Below, one piece after another: positions 9,620-20,951 of a stretch of 64,000 bases of DNA. Origin of the DNA: Powellomyces hirtus. Lineage: Eukaryota; Chytridiomycota; Chytridiomycetes; Spizellomycetales; Powellomycetaceae. The stretch spans positions 23,777 to 87,776 of the forward strand of contig JAHLKG010000037.1 of the NCBI GenBank assembly GCA_025526995.1, read 5' to 3'. The notes under the pieces are model-generated. The model did not search any database, was not told where the DNA came from, and was given only the letters and a program-made list of their open reading frames with translations. Both the position numbers and the translations under genes were made by a program. Each line of letters starts with the position of its first letter. The stretch's first letter is position 1.

Positions 9620-12600
9620 TCATGAGCGAAGGCCACGTGCAGCTGGTCCGCGGATGGCTTTCTTTGTCGCCGAGGACAAGATCTTCGCCGCCGATGAAGC
9701 GCCGGAGGAGTTTGCCGATGAACCTTTATCGCGCTGAGAGGTGCGCTATTCATGCAACAAAGATTATAATTGAAGCAATCAGTTAGCCTGACTCTTTTTC
9801 TCTTTACAATGCAATCGTCGCAACGCAACGCAACGGTTACCTCAACATTCGACACGCCGTCTCTGAACTTTGTTCTAAAGAGGGTGTTTGCATTGTTGAA
9901 CATGCCATCCTTGAGTGATACAACAATAAACTGTGCAGTCCCAAAGCGCGTTCGGATCAGAGTTCCAATGTTTTGCGTATGAGACAGGTCGAGCGCAGAG
10001 TCTACTTCGTCAAGGATGTACATAGGCGCGGGCTTGTATTGCAGGAGTGAGAGGATGAGGGAGAGTGCTATCAAGGATCTGCATACAAATTGTCAGCAGA
10101 GATTGACATCCTCAAGTGCAAGAGGCTCGCTTACCGTTGACCACCGCTGAGCTCTGTCAGACTGTTTTTCCAAACGCCTCCGAGTGCCACTCGAACTTCC
10201 AGACCCTGGGAGATGTCCTGGTTTTCCGGTGGGGAGAGCTTTGCTGAATTTCCAGGGAGGAGATCCGCAAAAATATTCCCAAAGTCCACGTTGACCTTTT
10301 CCCAGGTGGTCCTTAAAGCCTCGCGTTTGTACTTGTCCAATTCCGCGATCGTTTCCTGGATTTTTTTCTTGTCCCGTTTGACTGTGGCGAGCATCTGCTT
10401 GAGTTGTGTTTCCTTCTTCTCAACTCTGCGGCATCAACCGTGAACATGAGAATCATCACATGCCCGCATATGTTGTCAGATTCTAAGACGCACCGGTCAA
10501 ACTTGTCCATGACATGTGGATCCAAGCTTCTTTCCAAACTCTTGTGTCGCTCCTCCAGCTGCTTAACTCGTTTCCGCACGTCCCCGAAATCATACTTGGA
10601 GAACTCATAGTCCGTTCCAGTTTTTCCAAACAGCCTGCATAGGGGAAATCCGTATCAACTGTTGCTCAAATAGCTGCGATCATACAAACTCGAGGATTGG
10701 ATACGTACTGTTTCTGATCTTGAATCCACGGATGCGCCTCATTCATCTCTGCCACAAAGCGCGTCGCGTTCCGTCGCTCATCATTGAATTTTTCAAGCTC
10801 GTGCATGAGCTTTTGCACTTCCAGCTTACAGTCCTCGAGCATTTGTTTCTTGTCTTTCTTTTGGGCGTTGAGGTCTTTGGTTTGGGTGTCGTACGTGGAG
10901 AGGGCGGATCGCTCGTTTTCGAGTGCGGTCTCGGCGTCGTCGTAATCTTGCTTCACTTTGGCCATGGCGTCCTTCAACGCTGATTCTTCGGCTTTGTACT
11001 CGTCTATAGCTGAGTTCAGATTGTTGATTTGGACGTCTGTTTCCTGAATCTCCTTTTCAAGTGATGCTGTCGAGATTAAAAAGGGACGTCGTAAGTTCTG
11101 TGCTCCAACCGACGAGACTTGATCTGAGTCCAACCTGTCTCCTCCCGCGACAGATCTATCTCCTGTTGCACTTTCTTGATGGTGGGCGCCGACTTGCTCA
11201 GCTCCTTCTTGCCAAGCGCAAGATCGTTCTACACAATAACATTCACAAATCAGCCCACCCGACAGGTACCACGACCACACATATCTCTCACGCACCTGCA
11301 ACGCCTTTAATTTGTCCTCACGATGCGCTGAGAATTCCCTCATCTCGCTCGCCACATGCGCACGCGTTTCCTCAGCTTTCTTCTTTTTCTCGATTGCATC
11401 GGCGCGGAGCAATTCTTGCTCTTGGATGCGTGTCCGCAGGCTTTGCACATGTTGAATTGTCTTTGCACTGGCATTCGTGTTCAACCTTTTCTCCAACAAT
11501 CCACCCTCATACAGCTCTAAATCCAATTTCTTCTGCAGTCCCTTGTAATGGTTAACCGTTCGATCGCATTCTTCCAGTTCGCGTTGCACTTCCGACAGAG
11601 CAGGGAGGGCGAGGTCGTTTAACTTTGTGCGGAGAGTTTTAAGGGAGCCGAGTTTGAGGAGGACGCCGGAGGAGTTTGGCTTGGAACCGCCAGAGAGTTG
11701 TCCGGACGGATCGTATGCGTCACCATCGAGGGTGATGGAGCGCATCCGTACAGTTTTTTCGAAAGTGACTTTTTTGGCCGTGTCGGAATCTGCGGATTTC
11801 TCTCAGCCGTTAGTCACTAATCTACAGACATCCATATTTCCACACGCTTGCCTTTGCAGATTAATGCCGACCCAAAGACATAGTTCATAGCAACCTCGAC
11901 CTCCTTCTGAAAGCCGATCAGGTTCAGAGCTAGATCAACCTTGCCAGGAGCCAACTTTTTGGCTGCTGCTAATCGCTACGAAATCGACATCCTCAAGTCA
12001 GTAAAGCTCCTACATAATAGGATCTGGCTTACTATTCACCTCTGGGGATATCCTCGACGCTGATATCTTGTTGAGTGGGATAATGGTCACGCGGCGCCTC
12101 AATTTACCGTTCTGTAAGAGCTGTGTGCCGACAATCTCGGTTTGAACGACGACATTATACAGTTTGCCGCCGGCGCAAATCTCAAGTGCAGTTGCCGAAT
12201 CCGCATTTTCCTTTGTGATGTCAACAAGTTGTGCGACAAGACCCATGACTGCTGCACGGTCAAAGTTTGGGGCTGGATCACTGTACTCAAAGTGAAATGC
12301 TGCCAGCTCACGTTCGAGACGGTCAACTTGCTAGAAGGCGCAACAAGTCAGGTTTGATAGATTACATGCCAGTTCAGTCCGCTCATTCTGTTTACCTCTT
12401 TCAAATCGTTGACTAGGCTCTGATTAACTTGCTTTTGCCGCAACAACTCCATCTCACGGTCGGGGTTGTACGCAAGTGATTCGAGCTCACTCTATGCGAC
12501 GATTACGATTGTAAATCTTTCCTAAGCAGGACAATACCTCTCTCAATCCCTCGAAATACCTTTAACATTTCGGTGATCTTCTTGTTGGCTTTGAGTCCCG

Positions 12601-14419
12601 CAACCAAGGTTGCATTTTGTGATTCGGCCGCACGAGCTTTCGGGAGCTGCTCTTGCAGTTCCTTCTTTAAATGACTGAGTTTCATCTTTGCTTGCTCCGC
12701 CTCAGATGCAGCCGTGGTGATAGCCTTACTGGCATCTACGACCGCATAAGGTTGAGCCCGCGATCACCTCATGTGGAAATGGCGCCTCCGTACCTTGCAG
12801 CTGCGTTTGGTATCCATTTTCGTGTCCTTCTTTTGCAGCCATGCCCGTGGACAACGTTTGAACCAGATCTTCAAGTTTGCGGACCGCCTCTGTCTTGTCA
12901 TCGTGGGCGCGGACCGTCGACTCGAAGTCTGCCGTAAGCTTTTCATACTTTCGGCGTGCTTCTCCAAGGGATTTCTCTGTGTCGACTTTCTCTGCAAGCA
13001 ACGCGCTCTTGTTCTTTTCCTCCTCGGCGATGCTGCTGGCCTTCAGATCGCACTGCGTTTTGATTTTGACCAGATCTTTTGCGTACTCTTTGAAGGCGTC
13101 TTCCAGATGTTTAAACTGGCTAGAGTCCTACAAAAATACATCAGCAAAGTAAGGAAATCGCTTTTCTTGAGACGTTCAGACACATTATCGAAATACCTTC
13201 TCACGCTCAAGGGCAAGCTGAGCCAAGGTTCTGTCAATTTCTTCCATATCCATCTTTAACACCCCTTGCATTTGCTTCAGAGTATCGATCCTGCCTTCCT
13301 TTTCCTGGAGATCTTGTGCCGACGTCTGCAGCTTCGTCTCATACTTCATGAAATCATGCGCAGTGTTGAGGCGTCGAAGATGGTCGAGCTCCGCAGCCAT
13401 TTTTTGATATTCAAGGTAAGTGCGTTTGGCGGTGCGAAGGGTTTCAAGTTTCGGACCGATTTCGGATTCGAGAAGGGTGTTGATTTCATCCAGTTTGGCG
13501 TCTTTCTTGGCCATTGTCTTGAACGCTTTCTCTTTACGATCCTATAGAAAAGGCCACAGGGTTTGAGATATTGAGGAGGCAACAGAAGATCGGATCATCA
13601 GAGAAGGCCCTTCACCGAACCTCGAACATCCGCGTTCCAGCAGCCTCCTCGATCATGGCCAGAATTTCCGGTGGTTTCATGTTGAGGACTTTTGTGATGC
13701 GTCCTTGCATGATCAGAAAATGAGGATTGTTGACGTTGAGCTGGACGGATTGAAACAGATTGGCGACGTCCTGTTGATTTTTGTTGTGTCCGTTCACGAT
13801 GTACTTGTTGCGGCCGTTTACGACGACCTGATATCGAGGGAGCGGTTGGTGAGTTCTCCAGATATCGTGGAGAAACTGTTGTCTCAAGACTTCCATAAGG
13901 GGAAGGCTTCATTCGCATCAAGGCTTATTTGTACAAAGCAGGAATGAAGTCCAAGGTATAACCTCTCTTCGCAGCCAAGGCTCACTCAGTTCGCGCATTT
14001 GTCACAACGCCAAACACACCTGCCGCGTAACCGAAATCTGCTTATGATTCTCATACCCGGGCGGGCTGCGTTCCCTGTCTCCATTGTTGAAGACGATTGT
14101 CACTGAAGCTTTGGTGATCCCGGCTTGTCCGCGTTTGTACACCAAGTCCTGGAGGTTGTTTGCGCGGACCTAGCAAGCAAAACCATACATGTGTGAAAGA
14201 TCAGAGATCGGACCCTTTCTCCTTCTCAGAATCGGCTTCTCGAAGTTATACATGCGAAAGTGTTGATATCCCAAGCACAAAACATATGGCGTCCAAGATG
14301 TTTGATTTCCCAGAGCCGTTGAGACCGGTGATGGCGTTGAATTCGGGATCCCATCCAGTGATGACAGTGCGTGTAGCGTAGGACTTGAAGCCCTCTATGA
14401 TAAGTTCCTCAATGTGCAT
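9620..14419 (-). CDS. SMC2: Condensin subunit SMC2
   Basis: Starts at the ATG at 14417-14419 with the SMC2 opening '[15 protein letters not shown]', followed by Walker A 'GLNGSGKSN'. Coiled-coil exons run from 13.9 to 12.5 kb, the hinge lies at about 12.3-11.7 kb ('[17 protein letters not shown]' is its SMC2-type end), the second coiled coil at 11.7-10.4 kb, then '[14 protein letters not shown]', the ABC signature 'LTELSGGQR' (about 10.14 kb) and Walker B '[18 protein letters not shown]'. The last intron is 9746-9840 and the stop is TGA at 9620-9622. At least ten short introns are needed. SMC2 pairs with SMC4 in condensin and drives ATP-dependent compaction of mitotic chromosomes. The sequence before the signature (TTWEKVN, LLPG, KLSPPE) separates SMC2 from SMC1, SMC3 and SMC4. 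Confidence 0.93.
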
Positions 14420-14539
14420 TTTGTGCCGTGCTCAGACAGGGAATCGTCGGTTGCTCTGAAGGCTGCAAGCTGTACGTCCGACAGGTCCGAGCGCGTCTCT
14501 GTTTGCAAGCCTGCTGCGCCATACCCCTCGTGAGAGCTG

Positions 14540-15646
14540 TCAGAAGTTCCCCCAATATCTTTGCACTCGAGCAAGGACATTATTCACATCGAAACCCAGT
14601 GGCAAATGCATTGTACAGATAGCACCCTCCATCCCAGGGCCCCAATCAGCAGGAATTTGGTTGTAAAGTCTCTTAGGAGAAGAACCCTGCCTGGCCCGTG
14701 GACCGATTATGTTCTTTTCTAACGATGGGCTGACTTGTGTACCAGATCTGCGTCTCCTTCTTCAGCGAAGAGGCTCATTGACAAGCCAAAGTTGTCGACG
14801 CCGTCCGGTCGACCTTCGTGTTCCGCAACCTTCGATGAAGTCCTGCAACCATCAGAAGAATAGCTATCAAAATGACGAACAGGAGTTATCAATTATATCT
14901 TGCCCACAGTACAGGTGCTATTATCGAACCCGATCCCGCTACGTCGGTGAAAGAGGCGTCTTCTTTCCCCCACGCTTCCTTCAAGTCTTCATCCAACACG
15001 AAGATCCACAAGTGGATCTATTTTAGTCGAGAAAAGGGTTATCGCTGATCATCAACGGCTGTGGATATTGAAGGAAAAACCACAGACCTCTCCTCGCGCA
15101 GCTCTTGCTGAGCAAGCGCCAGAACTCCTCCAGGACCGCTGCATGGGAGGGGAGCACAGTGTCACGCACTTTGTTGCGCTTTTCCACCGCCGCCCGTAGC
15201 AATGCGCTGCTGAGGGTGTTGTCCCCGCTATCTCATCTTAGATGAAGGGGAACGGTTAAGGTACATGGTATTAGTGCGTCAAGTCTGATATTTCCCTGAA
15301 GACCCGCTACAGACTTACCATGCGGGGTTTGATCGCTCTTACGTCTCCGGGGACTTCTGCTGGGCGCGTTTTGGGACTCTTCCTCGGGGGAACGCTTGGA
15401 CGCTCGCGGCTCTTTGGCTATTGAGAAGCGACGACAGAGCGCTCATTCCTTTTGAGACGACGAGGAGACGACTTTTCGCTGTTGGACGGGCTCTCTTCAC
15501 TCTGGAGACGGGGCTCGCTTTGCTCTTGGACGGGCTCTTCTCGCTTTTGGACCTTTGTACCGGCTCTTTGCTCTTGGAGCGCTCTTCCTGAGAGGGACAC
15601 TTGTAAATGTTTGTTGCATTTCACGAGTAAGAGAATGACCAGCCAT
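14540..15646 (-). CDS. Unrecognised multi-exon gene, probably nuclear
   Basis: A consistent exon chain can be read on the minus strand: a Lys/Ser/Pro/Arg-rich first part (15.6-15.35 kb, rich in SKSEKSPSKSK-like runs), an exon with 'LSSALLRAAVEKRNK', a 31-nt GT-AG intron (GTGCGT...ATGCAG), an exon with 'LWIFVLDEDLKEAWGKED', and a last exon ending 'FDVNNVLARVQRYWGNF' with TGA at 14540-14542. Phases agree across the last four junctions, which is unlikely by chance. The exact start is uncertain; an ATG at 15644-15646 is in place but its frame needs another intron. The 3' end lies 120 bp from the SMC2 start on the same strand. The basic, low-complexity N-terminus suggests a nuclear protein; no domain recognised. 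Confidence 0.45.
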
Positions 15647-15686
15647 GCGGTAGATCGCCTTTACAAGTCCGCACCGCTATGTGCCC

Positions 15687-16060
15687 CTATTTAAAGTCGG
15701 TGTTGACTTTGCCGATTTGCACGACGATGCTACGAAGCTGGCCCTTGCAAAACGGATTGACCGACCTGTCGTATCTGCTCACGTGCCAGACGAACTGAGT
15801 ATCTATGCCCTGCGAGTAAGTAAGCTCTAGCAAAGCAAGTTCGAGAACGGAGTCGGGTGTCGAGATCGAGATCCAAGATTGGGTGTCGAGCTTCGAGAGG
15901 CGGTTGAGTTTCGAGATCGAGAACGGGCTGGGTCGGGTGTCAAGTTCGAGATCGGGGTAAGTCGACACCGGTTTGGTTGGTGAAGGGCGTAAATTCTCCC
16001 AAACTTTGAGGAAGTGCTCACTGTGAACTTTATGATTTATTGACCTAATGGGAAGTTTCC
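15687..16060. repeat. Degenerate short-period repeat (GTCGAGATCGAGA-like)
   Basis: From about 15835 to 15965 the sequence is built from variants of GAGATCGAGA, GGGTGTCGAG and GAGAACGGGCTGGGTC, an imperfect tandem array with a period near 20-30 bp. Open frames here encode simple SISTPDS/SKLNRLSKL-like repeats and have no recognisable product. It lies in the spacer upstream of the unrecognised gene and downstream of the RNA-repair gene. Confidence 0.6.
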
Positions 16061-16118
16061 ACTATGTCTATCAAGGTAATGTCTACAAAATAATGGACAT
16101 GATGTGGATCGCTTTCTG

Positions 16119-18170
16119 CTACACCTCACAGTACGCCACTTGCGCAACAGTAAATCCCAACCGTCTCGCGTGATGCACAACTTGTGCGCGGTCATCAAAC
16201 ATCATCCCAATGACATGTGTTTTGTGTATCTCACGCCACATGTCTTCCTTGATGAGAAAGTCCGCGCGACGGTCACTCAACTGTCGCATGTAGAGTGCGG
16301 AGAACGAGATTTCGTTGTCGCAAAGCCATTGCTCGGTGTCGGCTCTGCAGCCCTCCGTACGGCCTGTGCACATGACGATGGTGGAGCCGGCCTTGTGCAG
16401 TGCGCGCGCAATTGCTGCGACGTCGGGAACGACGAGATCGGAAAGGACTTTAGATTCGTCGAATCTATGGCGGTTGTGGCGGGTGGCGAGGGTGCCGTCA
16501 ATGTCAAAGACGATACATGTCGGTGCTGGGGAGGCCAGTGTCATGGGGGATTGGAGTTGGGTTTCGCAAGTTGTTCTCCAGCTCCTGGTTGAACGCAGCT
16601 CGTCGTCGATTGATTGTTGAAGAGAGTCCTTGCTGGCTGCGAATGTCGCATATTGATCCGCGAGACGCGCTAGGGTTACTCTATCTGAAGCAGCCAGTCG
16701 TCTCACGCATTCATCCAACGCCGTATCCATAGCTCGAACGACGACGGAGCATCCATGGGGGACCGCCGACAGGAGCGGTAGAACATCGCTGGCATCCAGG
16801 TACGGGCCGTCCGCAAGGACAGTCTGACCTCGGAGTAGGGCATGTCGGATGGCCGTCAGCTCCATGCGGACCACTTCCTTTTCGCGAGCTGCAAAGCCCT
16901 TGGAGGTCTTGTTCGCTTCTCTGTCCTGCGGCGTAGTAAGGACAAACATGGCGTCACGCAGGGCGTCGCGGGAAACAACGACACTGGAAACGTGAGTGGC
17001 AACCCATCGGCGTGCAAACGTTGTTTTGCCTGATCCTGAAATGCCCAAGAGAACGACGAGCGACGGTAATGAATCTTTCGCGGAAGGACGAACGCGCCGC
17101 TCGGTGAAGATAGGGGCGGCTGCCGTTTGGGATTCCATTTTGGCTGGATCGATAAGGGCCAACAGCTTCTTTCGAGCGTCTTGTTTGCTGAACATCATGA
17201 ACAACGCGGGCTTGATTTGGGAGGACTGGATGGCTCGGGCGAAAGCTGCCCTTGTACAATCTTCGCCGCCAGCATCTTGGATTGCAGCCACAAACTCTGC
17301 GTCGGCTTCGACGGATAGCCGTTGGAACTCGGTGTCAATGTTTGCGTAAACTGTTTCCGCCCACTTCATGAACTCGTCTGGAATCCCCTCGCAGACCTTG
17401 TCGAACGGCATGCCGCTTGCGTACTGCTCAAGCAGCCACGGTGCGTTCATGTTGCTGCCGACCTTGTGGAGTGCCAGATAGCGCGCAAACTTGACCTTGA
17501 TCCGGGTGCCGTTCGCGAACCGCACAACGTAGCCTTCCTCGTTGTGGAGATCGCGGGCGCGTAGTTCGGCCATCGATGCGGCTGGGTGCTCTTGAACGAC
17601 ATCTACTCCGCATTGTCGTAGCAGGTCTCGTTGCGCGAGATCTTCGGATCCATCTGTGCGGAAAGCGGCGAGAAAGACTAGGCGTCTCTGGGCCCCGTAG
17701 TCAACGACGATGCGGTTTTCAGGGTAAATGATCTCGAAGCTGTATGCTAAATCGGGATCAAGATGTCTGCAGAGATCGGGATACTTCTCTCGCAATATCT
17801 CTGCTCCGATGATTGCTTGTGAGCTGTCGAACGATCCTCGGGATGCCATTATCCAGCTCCCGCGGTAGCAGAAGAGTATCCCAAGACATCCGTCCATCTT
17901 GGTATAAACGGTGAAATCAGGTGTCGCTTGGTAAGATCTTTCAGCTTCGTTGAAGAATTTGGAGAATGATCGAGCGACAACGGTCCCTTGCTGATCAGTG
18001 ACGAGCCCGCGGCATTGCATTGTGATGTCGTCCCATTGTCTGTAGGCCTGAACGGCTTCGGTGTAGTTCCAGATAAGAAGGTCGTTGCTTGGGTGGACTT
18101 TACATCTGAGTTTCTTGTTGGCGACGTAGGTCTTCAACGAGGAGGTTTCGAATGATGTTGGTAACGTCAT
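16119..18170 (-). CDS. Trifunctional RNA-repair enzyme: Rnl1-type RNA ligase + 5'-kinase + HAD 3'-phosphatase
   Basis: Intronless, 683 residues, ATG at 18168-18170. Residues 1-about 345 match the T4 Rnl1 class: 'CRGLVTD' (53-59), motif I 'YTKMDGCLG' with adenylated Lys91, motif III 'YSFEIIYPENRIVVDY' (143-158), motif IV 'EEGYVVRF' (211-218) and motif V 'KVKFARYLALHK' (225-236). Residues about 370-540 are a T4 Pnk-type kinase: P-loop 'GISGSGKTT' (376-384) and 'SRDALRDAM', where Asp402 and Arg405 match the T4 Pnk phosphoacceptor-site residues. Residues 550-683 are an HAD phosphatase: 'DIDGT' (556-560), 'CTGRTEG' and 'DDRAQVV', ending much like T4 Pnk. All catalytic motifs look intact. Such enzymes heal 2',3'-cyclic-phosphate or 3'-phosphate/5'-OH RNA breaks and reseal them. 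Fungal tRNA ligase Trl1 differs: its third domain is a 2H phosphoesterase. The domain set resembles the baculovirus Rnl enzyme and T4 RnlA plus PseT. No intron in an intron-rich region suggests acquisition. Confidence 0.9.
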   Translation of the reverse strand: MTLPTSFETSSLKTYVANKKLRCKVHPSNDLLIWNYTEAVQAYRQWDDITMQCRGLVTDQQGTVVARSFSKFFNEAERSYQATPDFTVYTKMDGCLGILFCYRGSWIMASRGSFDSSQAIIGAEILREKYPDLCRHLDPDLAYSFEIIYPENRIVVDYGAQRRLVFLAAFRTDGSEDLAQRDLLRQCGVDVVQEHPAASMAELRARDLHNEEGYVVRFANGTRIKVKFARYLALHKVGSNMNAPWLLEQYASGMPFDKVCEGIPDEFMKWAETVYANIDTEFQRLSVEADAEFVAAIQDAGGEDCTRAAFARAIQSSQIKPALFMMFSKQDARKKLLALIDPAKMESQTAAAPIFTERRVRPSAKDSLPSLVVLLGISGSGKTTFARRWVATHVSSVVVSRDALRDAMFVLTTPQDREANKTSKGFAAREKEVVRMELTAIRHALLRGQTVLADGPYLDASDVLPLLSAVPHGCSVVVRAMDTALDECVRRLAASDRVTLARLADQYATFAASKDSLQQSIDDELRSTRSWRTTCETQLQSPMTLASPAPTCIVFDIDGTLATRHNRHRFDESKVLSDLVVPDVAAIARALHKAGSTIVMCTGRTEGCRADTEQWLCDNEISFSALYMRQLSDRRADFLIKEDMWREIHKTHVIGMMFDDRAQVVHHARRLGFTVAQVAYCEV

Positions 18171-18954
18171 GGCCGTAGCGAGAGATGGGGCTTTTGATAT
18201 GCGGTGCGTCGTAGTCGCGCCATTGCGCTTTTATAGCCCCGAAGACAAACAGCATATACGGGACTTGTTTTTTCTCTTCACACAATTCCAATGTGGGTGG
18301 AGCAGCTCACGCGAAAACACACACTGTCAATAATGGCTGACTCGGATGACTCACGCGCCAATGAGTCAGCAACTGACGGTTGACCACGTAAGCGAGACTA
18401 GATGTAGGCAGTGAGCGAAAATTTGGTGTGAGAAGCGCAGCAAAAGAGCGTTCGGATGAGAGTGTGAAAAGTGTGAAAGTGTGAATGCGTGAAGTGTGAA
18501 AAGCGCCGTCGGTTTGACAAAGTTTCTTCCTTACAGGCAGGCCAAACTGTCATTTCCCATTACCGTCGCGGATCTCCCACCCATCGTCGGCTTCGTTTTC
18601 CCTCCCCCCCCTCTCTTTCTCCTTGCAAAACGTCATACTGGCAATACTAGTCCTGTATCGCTTCCAGAGTTAGAAGCCCCTAACCAAGAAAACAACAAAC
18701 GGAACGGTTTCCCCTCCTGACCTCATTCGATACGCCCCGGCGTCGTCAACAACCTGTTAACCCGTTCCTCGGAATCCCTCATAACAAGCCACATTTTTGT
18801 TTCTCTTTGGTTCATTAATCGAGCAAAGAAACCGACCAAAGTTCATATCCCTCATTTCAACAGCGTAACACGGTAGCACCATACCTTTGACAACCTTCTT
18901 CTTTCGAACCTACTCCTTCAATCGACATATACATATATATCAGTATCCGAAAAC
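18171..18954. other. Divergent promoter region
   Basis: Spacer of 784 bp between the RNA-repair gene (left, minus) and the KH-like gene (right, plus). It holds repeated TGTGAAAGTGTGAA motifs at 18463-18500, a pyrimidine-rich stretch at 18596-18625, and a TATA-like ATATACATATATATCAG at 18926-18942 shortly before the KH gene start. No gene seen. Confidence 0.5.
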
Positions 18955-19467
18955 ATGACCAACGCAGCAGCATCACCCGCGGCAGCCGCATTCAACGGCG
19001 ACCGTAGTTGGGAACAAGTCGCCGTCGATGTGACCGGCTTCGTCTACTGCCCGCCAGGCTGGGACGAACAGCGCCTCCGCGCTGGCCCGGACGCCGAAGC
19101 CATTGGCAAGATCGCCATGGACACCTATACCGACATCAGCTACATCAAGGAAAAAAACGCCATCCAAATCTCGGGCGAAACCCACGACGACGTTTACAAG
19201 GCCCAGAACCAGCTGAACGCGCTCTTCTTTCCCGTCATTGTTAAATCCAAGCGACAATGGGCGAGGCCCGACAGGCCCGGCGTGTGGGGTCAGAGACGTG
19301 ACTCGTCCTCGGCGGGGCCCCGCCAGCCGGGCGGCGTCGGTGGTTTGCGTAAGATGAAATCGGAATCGGCCCTGCAGGCCTCGCGATCGGCTGATCCCCA
19401 TGCGTATGGAACCGCTGCTACCGCTGCGGCCGGCAACGGAGGAGGTTACGGACACCAGTGGCGTTGA
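18955..19467 (+). CDS. Single KH-like domain protein
   Basis: Single-exon, 170 residues, ATG at 18955 about 13 bp after a TATA-rich patch. Residues about 50-95 read like a KH module: 'IGKIAMDTYTDISYIKEK' followed by 'IQISGETHDDVYKAQNQL', i.e. a glycine loop, beta strand and the I-x-I-x-G strand before the last helix. The C-terminal 70 residues are basic and rich in G, S, R, P and A (RQWARPDRPG, GGVGG, NGGGYG), typical of RNA-binding low-complexity tails. Probably an RNA-binding protein; the family and partner are unknown. Strong promoter features and a long 3' trailer suggest a well-expressed gene, which is inference. Confidence 0.65.
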   Translation: MTNAAASPAAAAFNGDRSWEQVAVDVTGFVYCPPGWDEQRLRAGPDAEAIGKIAMDTYTDISYIKEKNAIQISGETHDDVYKAQNQLNALFFPVIVKSKRQWARPDRPGVWGQRRDSSSAGPRQPGGVGGLRKMKSESALQASRSADPHAYGTAATAAAGNGGGYGHQWR

Positions 19468-20951
19468 GAGCTGTATGTGTCCGTCCGTCCGTGCCGGCGG
19501 GCCGCCCCATATCTCAGAAGATCGGAAACCGGTGCCCTCATTCGGCAGGAATGGCCATATCGCTACCAGGAGATATCTCTGCATCTACAATCACTTCCGA
19601 CACGAAATACGTCTTCATGGAAACGACCTCACTGCCCCTTCCCCTATTGTCCTACTGTCTCCCTCCCCTTTTCGTGTATATATCGGACTTGGGATTTTTT
19701 CTTTCATCCTTTCGTCAGCCCGCGTAGTCGGCGTTTAATATAGACCGAAAGGATCTTCCACGACTCCCCGTTTTAGTGTAGATGAGCATCAAGGAAATGG
19801 CGGAGTCCTTTGTAATAGTGGAGGGAGAACCTGGTTGCCTACACATCAATAAAATAGCATGAAAGCAAAGTCGCATGGTTACATGTACATCTACTGTACA
19901 CTTCCAAACCATGTGCAATCTGATTTTATTATCCTAGATATACATACAGAAAGGCAGTCAAAAAGCACGTTTCTTGGGAATCAGAGCAGTCTACATTTGT
20001 GACATAGTCTATCAATACAGATGCTGTTTTCGAATTCACCGACGTCGCCTTCCGTCAAGAGCCCGCATTCCCTCGCATAACCACATATGAAATAAACTTT
20101 TGTATCCATGCTATCTCGACGTATAGGCCTCTTCAAAGAGTCGACAGTCCCATTCCCCTTCGGACGCCCCTTGCACTTCTGTCAAATGGACCTTCCAATC
20201 TCACTCCCTTCCTGTCGCAGCGTAGCTTTCGACCCGCGCTTCGAACAATGTAATGTTGCTCCAATCATCCCCGTCAGGACACATACCCCGGATGCTATTC
20301 AATACAAGCTACTGTATCTTACCTCTTGGTATTGTTGATGGATTGATCCATCAAGAGATTGATTTGTGCCATGTATACAACGTTCTTCATATGATTCCTC
20401 AATTTGTGGCCCAAACTGGCTCAGAGGTTCTTTTTCGTAACAGCACTATCCGCTTTCGGCTGGAATCCAGAAGAGAAAGACGTGTTCGCCCCACATGCGT
20501 TGGTGCAGTTCGTATTGCTATCCGCGCATAGCTTAGCCACATCTTTGCACCCGGTAGTTACCGCTCCGCCCGCTCATGATTTCACCGCATTTGCGTTTGT
20601 AAAGTGAGACAACGTCATAGATACTAGTACCTTCTGAAGAGAGTTTCACCCTCTCGACGAGGCGTCAGCCTGAGTTGACGGTGCGACAGCGCGGCGACGG
20701 AAGAGTAGCTCGAGTGCACAGCACCGAGTGTGAAGGAAGTCGGCGAAGGCCTGACTTTGAAGAAGGAGAGCAGCCCTTTCCCTTTGTGGAGAGCGTTTTG
20801 CTCCCTATCTCTTGCCTGTCAATTTTGCCAGACGTCTGGAAGAATTGACAGCGTCGTCCGCAAACGCGTCTGTGACAAGCCATGGGATTTGAAGGCCAGT
20901 TGGCGAAAATGTCTCGTTCATTCTCGCTTTCACCCATCACAGAAAACAAGC
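19468..20951. other. 1.5-kb stretch without a recognised gene
   Basis: Contains the 3' trailer of the KH-like gene, then AT-rich sequence, then a coding-looking plus-strand segment at about 20405-20607 (residues 'FGWNPEEKDVFAPHALVQF' among them) that has no clear start, no partner exon and no recognised family. It could be an exon of a small gene ahead of CCZ1. Confidence 0.3.

Noticed and set aside
18100..18291. Minus-strand frame upstream of the RNA-repair ORF as its N-terminal extension
   Set aside because: It is in another frame, overlaps the true start and has no ligase motif; the ATG at 18170 gives a natural Rnl1-type N-terminus.
19400..19743. Three overlapping plus-strand frames after the KH-like gene
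   Set aside because: Pyrimidine-rich 3' trailer; no motif, no start context.
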